Assembly (NCBI RefSeq): GCF_003286085.1
Contig: NW_020825298.1
Location: forward strand, 8,618,001 to 8,682,000
Source of the DNA: Drosophila persimilis
Lineage: Eukaryota; Arthropoda; Insecta; Diptera; Drosophilidae
Direction of reading: 5' to 3'
Length of the DNA: 64,000 nt
Shown: positions 1 to 14,508 of the stretch, piece by piece
Layout: every line of letters begins with the position of its first letter
How positions within the stretch are numbered: position 1 is the first letter of the stretch
Notes under the pieces: model-generated
Seen by the model: only the letters and a program-made list of their open reading frames with translations
Databases searched by the model: none
What the model was told of the DNA's origin: nothing
Made by a program: the position numbers and the translations under genes

Positions 1-60
1 CTCTGTTAACGTACTGTAAGAATATAATGTTATCATTTAACAGACTGTAAAGAATATAGG

Positions 61-154
61 AGGAGCTTTTTGTTGGTGAAATATTTCCCCTTCATACTGT
101 AAGCATAGACTGTTAATGCGAGGAGCTTTTTATTGCTGAAATATTTCCCCTTCA
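61..154. repeat. 60-bp-period tandem duplication
   Basis: Two 34-bp blocks at 61-94 and 121-154 are nearly identical (two mismatches visible). Both begin AGGAGCTTTTT and end ATATTTCCCCTTCA, with a period of 60 bp. The flanking ACTGTAA words are partly repeated as well, suggesting a local duplication of the whole 60-bp unit with later divergence. Confidence 0.85.
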
Positions 155-701
155 AAGGATGGAGTTCGGAGTAAATAACTTTAAAAAAAATTAATTAATT
201 TAATACTAATTACGTATAAAAACATCATTATAATTATTCAATTAAAGAAAACATTTCCGCTAATTTAATTAACATTGTGTTGTGAATTGATAATTCGCCC
301 ATTTTTACCCATTTTGGAGTAACTGATTGTTGTTATGAATTATGATTTTGATAGGCGACAAAATCTGGGTTTATGCTCTAAATAATTTATATTTAATTGC
401 ATTTAGAGCGTAATCAATTTAAACCGCCAATTTGTTTGTAGGTGCTCATGGATATATGTACATACATATATTTATATATAGATATGTAGATGCCTCCCAC
501 ATGTGTACTAGTACCTGTTTAAATATTGCACCTCCTTCTACACTTCCCTTCCGCCCCCTTTCTACACGTATTCCTATCCATCTCCCATCATTCCATTGAC
601 TTTTGCCATTCGTCAGAGTGAAAGTGCGCTATCTCTTCTCTCGTTATGCGGTTCATCCTGCACCACCCACAACCCCACTCAGATTCGCACTACCCACTTT
701 C

Positions 702-720
702 ACTCTCTCTCTCTCTCTCC
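702..720. repeat. (CT)n microsatellite
   Basis: A run of about eight CT dinucleotides. On the minus strand this is a GAGA stretch that GAGA factor could bind; there is no other evidence of function. Confidence 0.9.
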
Positions 721-1877
721 CTCAGTCTCCCTCAAGGTGAACTCAATTGAATTCTCAACATTTGCACATCAATTATTTCACAAGTGAGCTTTTTTATGGC
801 GCCAATGCGGAACATAGAAAAAAAAAAAATTGATGCGGGGAGCAAAAAATTGTGCAAAAAAATGAAATAAGTCCTGACGTTGCCGTCGGTGGAAATCAGT
901 GAGCCAAACACTACAGTGGCCCCTGGATGCAGCCGGCAGCCATATCCTACCCATCCCTCTGCTGATCAGCATAGTCCCGTCCCCCGCCTAGACTGGAGAT
1001 AGTCATGCTTTTGCCACATCTCTGAGTGCATCACCTTCTCCACGTCTACCTTCTCTTCGACCTGACTCTGCCACACCACCATCGCCAGCCACTGCATAAC
1101 AGATTCAATGTCAAAAATTTGACAAACTCAACACCAGGCGAAAACCAAAACAGAACACGGAACCCAAGAACAACACGAAACTTTTCCAGAGATTTTCGCT
1201 GACGAATTTGTGGCAGGTTCATAAATCCAGCAGCAACTAGCAGCAGGAAAGAAGAAGTGCCATAGCGCAAAACCAAAGAACAACAAGAAAATGCATTAAA
1301 AAATCATAAAAAACAAAAAGATAGATAACAACAAAAAAGTAGCCAAACAATCGTCCGACCAAAAAAGATAGAAGCAAAAACTGCAGATGAAGGCTGAAGC
1401 GAAAGCATTGGATACAATACACTTTCTGTTCGAAGGAAGATGGAAAAACCGAATTCTATTCTAACGAAATAAACTGACAAGAAAATATAACTAAAAACTT
1501 TGAATGTCTTTTATGATTTTACTTGATTTGATTGTCATATATTTTCTTGAGTTTAAAGAGAACACTTTTTTGAGGAACGTAATAGCGACTTTTTCTTCCG
1601 ATTTTGTATCAGTTTCAAGGAGCTATATAAAATCATGATACCTTAGAACTTATGTTTACGAAGTCGCTTCATTCGTTCGCCTACCCCCGACTCACTAGCT
1701 CTGCTCGATGGCACTATTATACATACATATATTCTTATTCTTATACCTTTTACCACAAATTGATATATATTTTATAATTTGACTTGAACAAATATGGATA
1801 AATACAATACCCTTTTCAAAGCGTATCCAAGAAAAATATGGTATAAAAAAGTGAAATTTTTGGCGCCAAAAACTAAC

Positions 1878-1901
1878 AGAGAGAGAGAGAGAGAGAGAGA
1901 A
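1878..1901. repeat. (GA)n microsatellite
   Basis: Perfect GA dinucleotide run of about 11 units, followed by a further GCGAGAG-type purine-rich stretch. Confidence 0.95.
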
Positions 1902-4900
1902 CGCGAGAGCAAGCCAAATGAAAGCGCGAGAAAAATTCCAAACAAATTGTGGAGGAAACCCAACACAAAAGTCGACTTCAAAATTTATTCAGTCAGCGTC
2001 GAAGTTCATTTGAGTATCATAAATCAGTGGTACTCCCGGCAGCAGAAGCCCACACCACCCACAAAGCCACCCACGGAAGTCGTCGGTGGGGGCATAGAGT
2101 GCTGGGGGAGGGGGCTTAGATGGGGGCAGGGCTTATAGCGGGGCATATAAATGACAACTTTGACTATTGGCTGCCATTGCACGTACAACAAACTGCAGCT
2201 TGGGCACGATTCTACATCGTGGATGTTGCCATCCATGTCCCGTCCCTGGCATATTTGTGCAGCAGGAGCCCAGGATGAGCAGAGCAGAGGAGAGGAGCAG
2301 GAGCTGCCGAAGCAAAGGAAAATATTTTCGAAATCGTTGGAGCCAAATGTCAGGAGAAATCTTTGCCAGAGAGAGAGCACATACACAAAAACATTCCTTA
2401 AGCGGGTGGCGAGACAGAGACACAGAGGGCTAGAGAGAGAGAGCAAGAGAAAAAGAGTGGATGGAACGTGAAGGAAAACCCATTTCCCCCATCGACTTTA
2501 TAAAACATTTTCTTCGTTATAAATCAATTTGAATTGCGCGAGCAGCTTAAACGACAAACGATTTGGACGACCCGACCAGAAAAAGCAACCAAAAGAAACG
2601 CCGAAACCAAAACCAAAACCAGAGCCAGAACCAAACCAAAGAATCAGACCAGAAGCCAGAGACCAGAGACCAGAGAGAGGGTCGCTCCCCGAAAAACAGG
2701 GTATGCGTTAAAGCAGAAAATTCTGTTTATTTAGGCAATTTGTTGAGAACACTGCTCCAGTGGTTCCTGCGAAAAGGGCAATTCGAGGGGCAGCAGCTGA
2801 AGGCGGCTAAAAGGCCAAGAGTTTGCACATAATATTTCCAGCAGATTACAAATATATGCTTAAGTAGTTCATTAAATAATGTTTTAGCTCCACAATGAAG
2901 TTCGAGTATTGTGATTTATAGTGACAGCTCTTTAAGAAGTCATATTTCCGGTTGTTTTAAGTCCTCTCCTTCAGTAATCTCAATCCACAAATGCCTCTAT
3001 GCGGCTGCAGTGGGTGTGCCACCGAGTGTGTACTGTGACTACAAAATATGCATAAATTATTCATACCAAATTATCAGCAAATTATACACTTAACAGGTTT
3101 TACAAGGATTTATTCTCACTTTTGCAATTAGCATATATTTTCATGACTAATGTACAGAATTTTTGTATAATGGAAAATATAATAAACAGATTAGGAAATG
3201 GTCTTTGTAGGAAAAATGCCAGAGCTTTAGTTGTGTTTTTTTGTATACAAATTCTGAATAGTTTAATGTATTACAATGTATTTTTAGAGCATCCAATACC
3301 ACCATATGAAACTGATCCTATTTAACACTGTGGCAGATACAGGACTGATCTAATAATTCCATTTTTTATATGTTTTCCCTTCCAAGGAACTATTGATTGA
3401 TAGAAAAGAATCTTTTAAGTAAACCAAAAATTGATGAGGCATTGGAAAACCCATACCTTTCCATTTGGTTACCATTTAATAGCAATCCAAACTTTAAAGT
3501 AAATAATTTTCCTCAGGCAAGGAAAATAGAAAATGGAAATCTAACCAAGCAATCCACCAAAATCCCACCGCCGCCCGCCCCTCATTCAGATTCCCCTCCC
3601 ACACTCGACAGCCACCGGCAGCAGGCACTTGCTTATGTTAAACAATCCACCAAAAACTTGACATCAAATTTGTATGAGGATAAGGATATTCTGTCCCATC
3701 AAGCATCTACCATGCCTCCAATCCCAGCCGCAGCCCCAGCCCCAGCCCCAGCACCATCCTACCTCTCTCCATTCGTGACACCCTTCATGGCCCATCTCTC
3801 TTTCAGCTGCTGCTGCTGCTGCTGCAAATGAAGCGCTAAATCTGCAAGTGTCAAGCACAGGAGCTGCAACAGCAGCAGCAGCATCAGAAAACAACAACGG
3901 CAGCAACAGCGGCATTCAGCCCCAAAAGAGAATACTCTTTTTATCTTTTTGTATCCATTTTATTACAGTCGCTTTTCCCTGCACTCTCTGGGGGTATTGT
4001 GCATTTTTTGCAAAAGTTTGTCATGCGAGCAGAGCGAATCCACTTCGGAGACTGCATGGACGGCCATAAACGTATACTTTATTGGAAGCCACAAACCATG
4101 TCGCCACCGAATATGCCTCCACATACTCGTAATTCTGTGAAATTGTACCACCATTCAATGTATCTGTAGAACTGTATCTTATATAAATGGCAGACAAATC
4201 TATTCAATTTCTGGAAATAATATTCGTATAAAATATGGGTTCCTGGTTTTTCGGTACGTTCTTGGCTTGAATTCTTTTTCGTGGCAAGAAAAACTCCTTC
4301 AATTCGTACAAATTTCCCACATGGGAGCACATATTATATAAAATCATAATAGCAATGGCATTTTGTAAGGGTATCCACTGCCTCGACTCTCCTTAGACAG
4401 CAGCTCTCCTTCCTTCTTTTTGTTTTGTTTGTTGTGTGTGCTTAATTTTTTTGTTGTGTTGTATTTTGCTTTGTTTGGACAGCAATGTGCCGCATTTCGC
4501 TGCGGACGGACACATGGACAAAAGGACGAATGGACCGAGGGACGGGCCTAGCCCATTTGCATAGTTGAGGGATGGAGCGATGGCTAGAGCGAGAGAGAGG
4601 ATGCGGAGATGTTTCCATTTAACCCACTGAGCTCGTTTTCCCAGCCGCCAAAAACAACAAAACCACAAAAACCGGAAGTAAAACAATGTACAGGGAACAG
4701 GCAACAGCGAACAGGTTACGGAGGTGTGCGCATGTGGTATGGGTGGAGATGGTGGAGTGGAGTCCCCGGAATGAGGGTTATCCTGGCCTAAACACATGGG
4801 GCACACCTTTTGAATGCTGCTGAAAGGTAAGCAGCATAAAAAAACCAACCAAACAACTTTACACCTGCCGTCGGCAACAGGGCGACCCAAAAGATTCTTG

Positions 4901-7900
4901 TTGTTGTTTGGCCTAATGTTGTCCTAATGCTGAACCGGGGAATCCCCCGCTGCTCATACGTATGTACTTTGCTCTCTCTCTCTCCACTCTCTTTCTACTT
5001 TTGTCCATCCCGTGGATTGTTGGCAGAACAAACGAAATATTTGTTTGCGGAAATCATCAGCATCATCATCACTTCCGCCATGAACTCCACTTCCCGTTCC
5101 CGGGGGCAGACCCTCACGTGCCGGTACCAGTTTTTTTTTTTCATATATATAATTTCACTTTGACTTAAGCTTTGCTGCTCTACCATCTACCATCTACACT
5201 CTGCACTACTGCTTCTTATAGCAGCAGCTAAAGTACTCAAGTATCCTGTTTGGCAGTCAAGAGTTGTTTAGCAGTTTACGGGCCGAGGGGTAGGAAGGGG
5301 TGCTGTCAGAAGGTGTTGCTGCAATTGAGAGCAAGATGAGCTTCAGGTCCCCTGTCCCCCGGAGTCGCCCCGGGGCCCCTCCACTCGTCGGTGGTCACTT
5401 AAAGGGTCAACAGTCGAGTGCCAATTCAGAAGAATAACCCCCCCCGTACCGCCCCCCTGCCTTCTGCAGAAAAGTTTTACCTTACCTTTAACGCTCGCTT
5501 TGACTTGGCTTTTTGGAAGGGAAAGTGGCTGCAAAAGTTGTGTCGCCCAGCCGCAAAGTAGAAAATGTGCTTCGGTTGTACGTGGCGTATGTGGAATGGA
5601 ATGGTCTGCCATCAGCTCTATTTCTGCTAGTTTTTCACTTAAATTCATTGAAATAGTGGTCACATTTCAACCGAAAACCAACTATAAGGCGTACCAGGAC
5701 TTTGTACTTTCTTCTGCTTTCACTTTTAGCTCTAATTGTTTCACTCTTCTTCGTGGCTTACGCATAACTAATTCCGTCCAAAGACTCCACCCGTGTCTGC
5801 TCCTAATTAACATATTTCAAAGAAAAGCAATAATAATATTATAATTTATATTTAAACCACTTAAAGCCGCTCCGCTTAGCCTCGTATCTATAGTCGTAGC
5901 CCCAGGAACAAACTGCAATATGACAGGTCGTATACTTGATATGCGTAAGGAGAATATGTTGTGTTGTTGTGTGCTGTGTTGCATGTGTTGACACTTGTCA
6001 GGGACTAATAAGCTGCTTCTGCCACAGAGAGACAGAGAGAAATACAGAGCGTAGCATGGCATTGAGTCGGGTCCACCACACTAACGAGTGGCACACGCAA
6101 ATTGCCAATTATGAGAGGAGAGTAGTCGCCTTCTGCTTATTTATGGCACGATACGAATATTTGATATATTTACGACAATATATTTTTGCTCCAACCTGGC
6201 CAAAAAAAGGGGTCCCCTCGCAAACTGTTGTACGTGCCAGGGCTGAACTTAATGCGGACCCAGGCATGTCAACAATTTATATGCTAGATCGAACCAGGCA
6301 CAGCCGCAGCCACAGCCAAAGAGCCACAGGGACAGGGACAGGGACACACCCTCGAAGCCGGAGAGCATGCCAGCATATGCATTGCAAATAATTCGCATAG
6401 CTGGCCAAAAAAAAAAAAGTTGCCCTCTCAAGCAATTGGCATTGGCTTGGCTTAATAGTATGCGTCGTGCGGAGGTGGAGGGGATCGCATATATTTCTGA
6501 ATTCGTGGGGTACAGGAGGCGGGAGGCGGAAGGCAGGAGGCAGGCTCGGGGCACTGCCAGTTTATAAGCATTTAAGCGGCTTAACTCGCCCGTCTCTGAC
6601 TTATCGCATTGTCATCAATTTGGTTAAGTAGATTTCCCCTCAATTGATGTCCTTCGTCGTTGTCGATGTCGTTGTCGTTGCCGTGCCTGTGGTACTCTCG
6701 TACTCTCGTACACCCCTCCCAAATTCGTTGATTGAAAATTTGGCACACGCCATTGGGCACGACATTGGGAAGGACGACACATAATTATTTCATTGATTGA
6801 AAATTCGCCAGTTAGCTCAAAAAGATAGGGAGAGGGGGAGAGCAGAGCGGAGCGGAAGAGGAAAACGGAAAAACTGGGCTACTCCCTGCTGCTGCATAAT
6901 CAATCACGTTTATCAGGATAATTGTTTGGCACAATCCTCTCTTCCTCATGGAATAAATTGAGTTGGCTTTCCGCTATCGAGCGAGTCAATATCTTATTAT
7001 TTGCGCTCAATTTCATTTCATTTGCATGGTTTTCTTTAAGCCAGAAGAGCGTGCCGCCAACCGCCAACCGCCCCCCGACCTCTAATATGTATTCATGCAA
7101 CAGGGCAAGAAGGCAAACAATTAGAAGCACAACAAAAGGCGCAAAGAGTTGCAGCCTCAGAGGCATTCGCCATACCATTCGCGGCATGCAACTACAGGGA
7201 TTACGAGCGAGGCAGGCATTGAAATTGTGCATATGGAATGGATGCTTATGCAAATATTTGCAATTCGCCCACAATTATCACACAGTAATTAATTTTCGGT
7301 ACCTCAAATTATTGATGAGACTTTTGACATTGCGCATACGCAGTGTTGACACTCTAGAGAGGGACAGCCTTTTGGGCTGCTTTCGGCGCTGGCAAACATA
7401 AATCATACTGCGTTCTATGACAGCTTAAAGAAATCCACAATCCGCTGAAAACAGCCAGAGTAAATTCGTTGAATTTTTCATTGGAAAATGCATTCAATTC
7501 GGCGGCTGTTTCGGCGTCCCCTCTGGCCCACAGCCATAAAACTTTCTCTCACTGAAAAATAGAATAGGACGAAACAAATAAAATACAAATACAAATAGAA
7601 ATGCTGCATTGTCGGCCACAGAAGGTCAATGAATTATTGATGTGCCCAAGGACAAGCAGGACAAGAGCACCCAAAAAAAAAACCAAGAAAAAGAAACTCT
7701 CCTCCCGAAAATACTTCCAGTTGAATGAAGTCGAAGCCGAAGCCAAAGCCAAAGCCAAGACCATGCCCATTGTCCAAAGAGTTGCTTCCAACCCCTACCC
7801 ACCCCTCCCTGGAAAAAACCAAACGCCTTTAAGTAAATAAACGAGAAATAATTTAAAGCCCAGAGCAAATAAATTCTACTCCTTTTGTCTGTCAGTTATC

Positions 7901-9687
7901 CTTGGGGAATTTTCGACTTTGCTGCTCACTTGACAAGTTTCAAATTTATTACCGAACCACTCAAGTGTTTCCCCTTCTGGAGGCCCCTCCCCCCCAGAGC
8001 AATTTACCCCGCCGCCCCGACCGTCCCCGGCGGCATAATTCCATCAGAGTGAGAACAATCATGGCCGTAATAATGTTATGGAAATTGATTTCTATTATTT
8101 TTACCGCCTCACCTCGAAAAGCAGCTTAGCTTCTCATTCTTCTCCCATCAGAAATTGAATGCACTTGCTGTGCAAAAATTATACAGGCATTTGACAAGAC
8201 CTGCCAAATGATAAACGAATTTTCTGCAACAACTAAAAGAGCAGAAGGCGCAGAGGGCCTTGGAGGTGGAAGGTGGAAGGCGGGACACAGAGCGAGAACA
8301 TTCGGGATAACAATAAATCATATATGGCTTGTAAATTGATTTATCTGCTTGACAATGATGCTCGTAAATCATATTAAAAATATTTAAAAAACAAAAGAAA
8401 TAACGCAACAGTTGAAGCACTAGACTGCTGCATACCCTTGCAAAGTTTCTACGGAAAGGTGTGCCCTTCCTTAAATTTCAGAACAACTTTTACAACTGAA
8501 AGGAGGCACAAGAGCTGGCCAGCGAAACTTTCTGCAAAGAGCCATCCATCTCCCATAATGTGAGCAGCCTGTCATACCCTCTTGCACTCCTCATAAATGG
8601 TACATAAAAATCAGATAAAAACTATAAAATATTATAAATGCATTCGCATGTATCCCTGACTGGTTTTCTGTCTGTCTGACTGTCGGCGGGCATGTGTAAA
8701 TGTGGCATTGTATTTCCTATAAAACACTCATTGCAAGATTGGTTTTATTGAATCAATAAATATAAATTCAATAAGGAAATTGTATATTCTTCAGCTAGAA
8801 AGTGGTTCTAATAAATTGATAATTGGCAATCGGAACTGTCTGATAGTTTTAGTGCGATTAAATGAACAAGTGCTAAAGCTCGTGAATACTTAATCAACAT
8901 TTTTATTCAAATCGATGATGGTTTTATTGTGTATAAATTTCGTTGGTGTTTGAATTATTTTTGCAGAGTTTCGGCCTAACAAAAGTGATTTGTTTCTTGT
9001 TTTAATTGAAAAGGATTTGATTTTTCGGCAACGTTTTGTGTATTTTTAGAGCGTTGGAAGAGTGTTTAATCCTAACTTAGTATGCACTTTTATAGAGAAG
9101 AATATGTGTGTTGTTTTTTTTTTAATTATTGAATAAATAAAATGTATATTTTAAGTTCAGAAAAATAAGCTTATTGGCCGCTTTTGGCTTCAATAGCTTC
9201 ATAACAGACAGCTTTAAAATGCTCTAGAAAAAATAGTTATATTTTTCGAAACCGTTTCCCACAAATCGATTTTTTTGTATGGCATATTTTCCTTTCATCC
9301 ATTGATATTTGCACACAAAAGCTAATACAAATAAATCGAAATCAATTTCTAATTCATAAATTTAAGTGTTTAATGTGTTAATTAATTTTATGATTGCCTA
9401 ATGGACTATGATTATCAATATAATTACTCTCTCAAATGCATACAATTACCATCACAATTAGCATCATTATTATTCAAGTGACTGGAAACGTAAGCTCTCT
9501 ATTGTCTTACAGCTACGAAACGCACAGTATTTATGGCTAAGTCCCGGCAGGCAAAGGTTCTATTAAATCATGTTGCTGTCCCACAACAAATTTGTTACGC
9601 ATACGCATAGTTGTTCCAACAGTTTGTTGGTTGCTTTTCATTGAAGAATGCCCCTCCCGGGCATACATACATGGGTATTTTTGTAGT

Positions 9688-9728
9688 TGCACGTTGCACG
9701 TTGCAGGTTGCAGGTTGCAGGATGCAGA
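9688..9728. repeat. 7-bp tandem repeat
   Basis: About five tandem copies of TTGCACG/TTGCAGG heptamers. This is a simple local minisatellite with no coding potential. Confidence 0.85.
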
Positions 9729-11190
9729 GTGCTTGAATTCAAATGGCACAGGCACGCATTGTTTTAGCCAGAGAACCCCCACAGACAAAACAGAAACCAG
9801 ATTAAACATTGACTTTGGCCACACACAAGTGAAAGTACGGGGCATGGAGAAAGGCCTGCGAAATATAAGAGGTAATTGAATAGTTGTCGCAACAATAGTG
9901 CCGACTAGGATAAAACCAAGTTGGCTCCATAAATCGCATACAAATAGCCACATGGGAGTGTTCATATCGGACCAGCCATCGATTGGAGTCCCCATATTGA
10001 GTGGGGTATTGGAACACAAAAGCCACAAAAGCAATTGCCAAACAAATACGGAAAAGCGGGCTAATTACATTCGTGTTTGTGTGTTTGTACGACGTTCGGT
10101 GGGAGGCCGGACGAGAGGGACACAGAAAACAATTTGTTTGGCTAAATTATCTGCTAAATTAAGCAATTTCAATTCAACAAACGAAACGAAACGAAACGAA
10201 AAACAAAGCGATACGAGACGAGAAGCGAAAGAAAAACAAATCCAGCGATTCCACCCCAAAGCCCTGGAACGGAGACTGAGACCCTCTTCGACACGTAACA
10301 CTAATGCCGAGGAGAGTGCTTATATATACGAGTATATGTATATCCGTGGGATGTGCTGGAGGTGCGACCAAATGCTGCACAAATCGGTTGCTAAGTAGCT
10401 CATAATGGCCGCGCTCGCTGGCTTCCAAATGTTCCCATTGGGATTTTATTCCTACAGCATCAGCCGTCCGTGTACCCCTTTAAAGTGTTTGACCGTCTTA
10501 GCCAGCAATTGCTGGCCATGGGAGGTGTATGATATGCTCGTAAAGGGATTACGGTAGAGTAATGTGCACTTTGAACCCGAGGTGTGTGGCCCACTGGTAG
10601 AATCTCTCTAAGTATATTTTTATTCCAATCGTATTCGGTATCAGCCGGATCAGCATCTAGCAGGAGTTGTCAATGAATTTTCATGAAATATCAGAAGATG
10701 TCTCAATATAGTATCTATGAATTCACAGTTTATAGAAGTCTTTAACCTTATAAGATAACTATCAAAGTGCCAGTAAAGACCCAATACTGGGTGTTCTTCC
10801 TACAATATTTATCTGTTCTACGACCAGCTCCAAAAGTGAAAACATTAAACAATTCTTCAGCATAGAACCCTCTACTATTTTGCTAGGAGTCTCGTTCTAG
10901 TTGGTTCTTAGAACTTCTAAAGGGGTCTACCCATCAAATATCTATTCAGCAAGGATGCAACTCGGCAATTTCAAAGTTCCTTCAAGAGTATTCCGACTTC
11001 AACAAAAGCAAAGCAAAGTTTTCCCATACTGGGTTTTTGCTTTTGTTGCACCCCGAGTATTTTGCTTGATGCCCGGGGCCATAAAAAGGTTAAAGGTTAC
11101 AAAATGGCACGCACACACCGAAATGCCGGCTTGCAACATGTTGCATGTGTATGAGCATTAGTGTGCGGACGTGTGTGAGGCCCTGCTTCC

Positions 11191-11209
11191 GTGTGTGTGT
11201 GTGTGTGTG
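11191..11209. repeat. (GT)n microsatellite
   Basis: Run of about nine GT units. Confidence 0.95.
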
Positions 11210-12210
11210 CTTTGAACTTTGATAAATGCAGATTTTATTGTAATTCGATATAAATTTGTGTGGCAAGGGAAAGGTGGGGCCGAGGCAATCGAAGCGCACC
11301 TCTCGATATTGATATTGATATTGCATTTTTATGGCCAACATTTAAACTGCAAAAATAAAGGGCCTAAAACGGAAATCGAAACATGCAGGAAATTGGAATA
11401 TACAAACAATTTAATAGCCCTCCAACAGCGCAGAGAATTCAAAATGACAGGGATTCACGGGGTTTTAGCTTACATTCATACGTTGCAGAAGGTTATAGCC
11501 TAATTGGAATAAAAGGAAACTAGAGTTGGCCAATCATGCAGTCATCAATACATCCTTAAACATAGGATTGTTATTCCTAAGAGTCATTTGAATCTGATTA
11601 AAATCTCGCTAAGACGTTGCACTGTAATTCAATGTGGGGAAAATTGCCATTGGCACAGAAAATCTGATGTTGCACTCACACTGATTGTCAAAATGCCAGT
11701 TACACGTTAACGTTGACTGATGGACAGACAGCATTCATTGAGGAAAGAGAATGACTGGCGCAGAAACCAGTATGGTAGGGGCAGGCAAGAGAGAATATGT
11801 AGTGGGAATGGGTTCTCAAATTAGAAAATTCTCTCGCTCTTCCATATCCATTTCCATTTCCAGTCGCTTTCCAGGCACATTAATCAGGCCTGTTACAGGA
11901 CGCCCGCCTCCTTCTGCTCCGCCTCTGTGCTGGCAGGCAAATTACATCAGTTTTGTATGGAAAATGTTGCCATTTAATTTAATGAGGCATCATTATGCCA
12001 AAAACTTTAATCTCATCAGGAGAGAGGCTGGCTGGCTGGGGAAAAAAAAGAACTGTAATTATTGAGATGCCGTTTTTTTCGGGCCTTTGGGGCGGGGCAG
12101 GTAGGTGTTTCAGGGTGGTAGGCGGTGGGCGATGGGCGATGGGCGTGTCGTGCTGTTAATGATGTTTGGCAACTTCAACTCCAGGCCGCCACAAACCCTT
12201 ACACCTTCCA

Positions 12211-12226
12211 CCCACACACACACACA
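12211..12226. repeat. (CA)n microsatellite
   Basis: Run of about eight CA units. Confidence 0.95.
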
Positions 12227-12506
12227 CCCCTTCGCAGACATAGACACCTTTAGCATCCAATTAGCGGCAAAACGAGTTTCTGGCTCTCACGTGTTTTTCT
12301 ATCTGTTCCACTCTTCCACTCTCCCACTTTCGCCAGCAGCTCCATCCGTGCCGTGCCCCTCTGCGTCTAACAAGCACTCGAATCGCTCTTTTTTTCACAC
12401 GAAAAACGTAGCTCACATATGTTTCATCTTGTTTGCTGGTGTGTGTGCTCGCACTACACACAGACGCAGAGGCACACCCACACTCGAGCTTTTGTGCAGT
12501 CGAAGG

Positions 12507-12536
12507 AGCAGCAACAGCAACAGCAACAGCAACAGA
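12507..12536. repeat. (CAGCAA)n hexanucleotide repeat
   Basis: Four to five units of CAGCAA. It reads as polyglutamine in one plus-strand frame, but no coding context supports translation. Confidence 0.85.
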
Positions 12537-12657
12537 AGCAAACCAACAAACAACAACAAACAGTGTGGTGGAGTGACCAGGAGGGGGAGCAGAGGAATGG
12601 GAGCAAACACAAAAAAAGATGAAAGGAAGAGTGCAGTTTCGAGGACGGAAGTTTGTG

Positions 12658-13056
12658 ATACCCTGGCAGATCTAACGTGTTTAAACATTGAGCGATATAC
12701 TATAATGCTGCATTTATGGTGGTTCTGGTATGTATGCTTATCTCCTAGAAATATTAAAGATCTTTTGCAAAAGTTTTAGCTGCAAAATGAAGAGACTATT
12801 TGGAATCCGAGCTCTGATCTGCTCCGCTCTCTCTCGTAGGTCCAAGGTGAAGTTACATCTGCTCTCTATCGAGGACCATACGTTTGCCAGTATGCATGCA
12901 AACGTACAGAACGTAACACGTTTGCTATCTCTTTCTAGCGCGTGTCACCCTGAGAGCCACGAGAGCGTGGATGGTCCTCACCACAGCGGACGACACCACC
13001 TTTTAAGTAAATTCATCATGCCCTGGTCTAACACATACTACCCCCTGCCAGGGTAT
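12658..13056. mobile_element. Short TIR-bounded element (MITE-like)
   Basis: The interval starts with ATACCCTGGCAG (12,658-12,669) and ends with its exact reverse complement CTGCCAGGGTAT (13,045-13,056), giving a perfect 12-bp inverted repeat around about 399 bp. Inside there is a further inverted pair (GAGGACCAT and ATGGTCCTC) flanking an ACGTTTGC-rich stem-like core. There is no coding capacity. Elements ending in ATACCCT words are, from memory, common in obscura-group genomes; the family assignment is inference and I did not find a clean target-site duplication. Confidence 0.5.
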
Positions 13057-13259
13057 GCACATGAATGTATGTAGGTACAAATGAAAAATGGCAACACTTT
13101 AACTTTTGAACGGCACCCCACCCTGTCCACCACACCCTGCCTTATCCTACCTGTCCTTTTTTCAAATGCGTTTTTTAAGCCGAGATTATTTTTTGTTTTT
13201 CCCACTGCCCCCCTCACTATTTTTTTGTTGTGAATGGGAGTGCAAGTGCGAGTGTGGCA

Positions 13260-13282
13260 GTGTGTGTGTGTGTGTGTGTGTG
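13260..13282. repeat. (GT)n microsatellite
   Basis: Run of about eleven TG/GT units. Confidence 0.95.
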
Positions 13283-14508
13283 GGCATAACTTTTGCATAA
13301 TAGTGGCACAAAACAAAAACGGGCTGTGTTGTACATATGGCGGGGATCGGAGTCAACAAGCGTGAGGGTTACGTTCCGCTGCCGAGATTCAGCGGATTTC
13401 AGATTCCAATTAAGCTTTTTAAATTTTACACAGACAAGCGTATGAATGATGACGTTCATTTTGGTTGGCAGGATGTGGTACGAGCTTACCCCTACCCGCC
13501 CTACCACCCTACCACCTTACCATCCTGGCAAATGTGCTAATCATTTTCATTTTGCAATGAACAGAAGGGGAAACGAGAGAATGGAAAGAAAAGAATACAA
13601 GAAACAAGATGTTGTTTGCCCCCGGAACTCGCACTCGTGCTCATACTATCCTGCCTTCAGCCCTGCCGCACCTTTCAAGGACTCTTTCCGCATGCATTCC
13701 CAAGTAGTGGAACATGGGAGTGCCATTATGGAAAGTAATAAACAAGAAAATGGAATAACTAAATTCCTTTCAGACTGAATTCTAGATGCCCTTTGCCCGG
13801 TCCCAACGATTAGCATTTGTTGACAAAGGGAAAGAGATTTGTAAACAAAACTATAAATAGTCAGAATGGAGTGCTGATGGGATATCTTCCGAGTGAATGA
13901 CATCATCAATATGCTAATCAGTTCTCAAGCGAATGCATCGACAATAGTGCGAGTGCTCTTATCATCTGGAATCTAGATCGCAGATAAGGACCGGCTTAAT
14001 CGCTCAGGTAAGCAAAGCATAGGCGACTGCACTGAGAATACACAAGAACTAACGACATAAGAGGAATAAATACATTATTCTCTGGTGTCACGTTTTGAAA
14101 TTCCGGGGTAATTAAAGCTTAAAAATATAAAGTTTACCAATTTTTAGTTGAATATGTAAAAAAGACTTTATGGAAGAACTATTATCAAAAATCATATTTC
14201 TTGTAGAAGATAATAATAATGCCAAACATGACCATACAAATTACAACATTTGCTGATTTGAATAGGTTTTGCACATCAAAGTTAATGAAATTTTATGTCA
14301 ATTTGTTAAATTAGTTGATTTCAATAAATTTAGAAAATAATATCGGTACAGAATTATTGTTTTTTGGCCACTCTCACAGCAAATTTCATTCTCAGCGTTA
14401 AAATGTAGCCTCCTTATTGGGATTCAAATAAAAGATTTGAATAATTTATTATACGCGCCTCATAGCATTTTTTTTAAGCTGGTAACGCGCACCCCAACAT
14501 TTGCTTAA

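Noticed and set aside
4393..4890. 165-codon minus-strand ORF
   Set aside because: Composition follows local base bias, there are no recognisable motifs, and no promoter or splice context supports it.
12105..12779. 224-codon plus-strand ORF
   Set aside because: It consists of low-complexity sequence reading through CA and CAG repeats, overlaps the TIR-bounded element, and has no protein-like segment or exon context.
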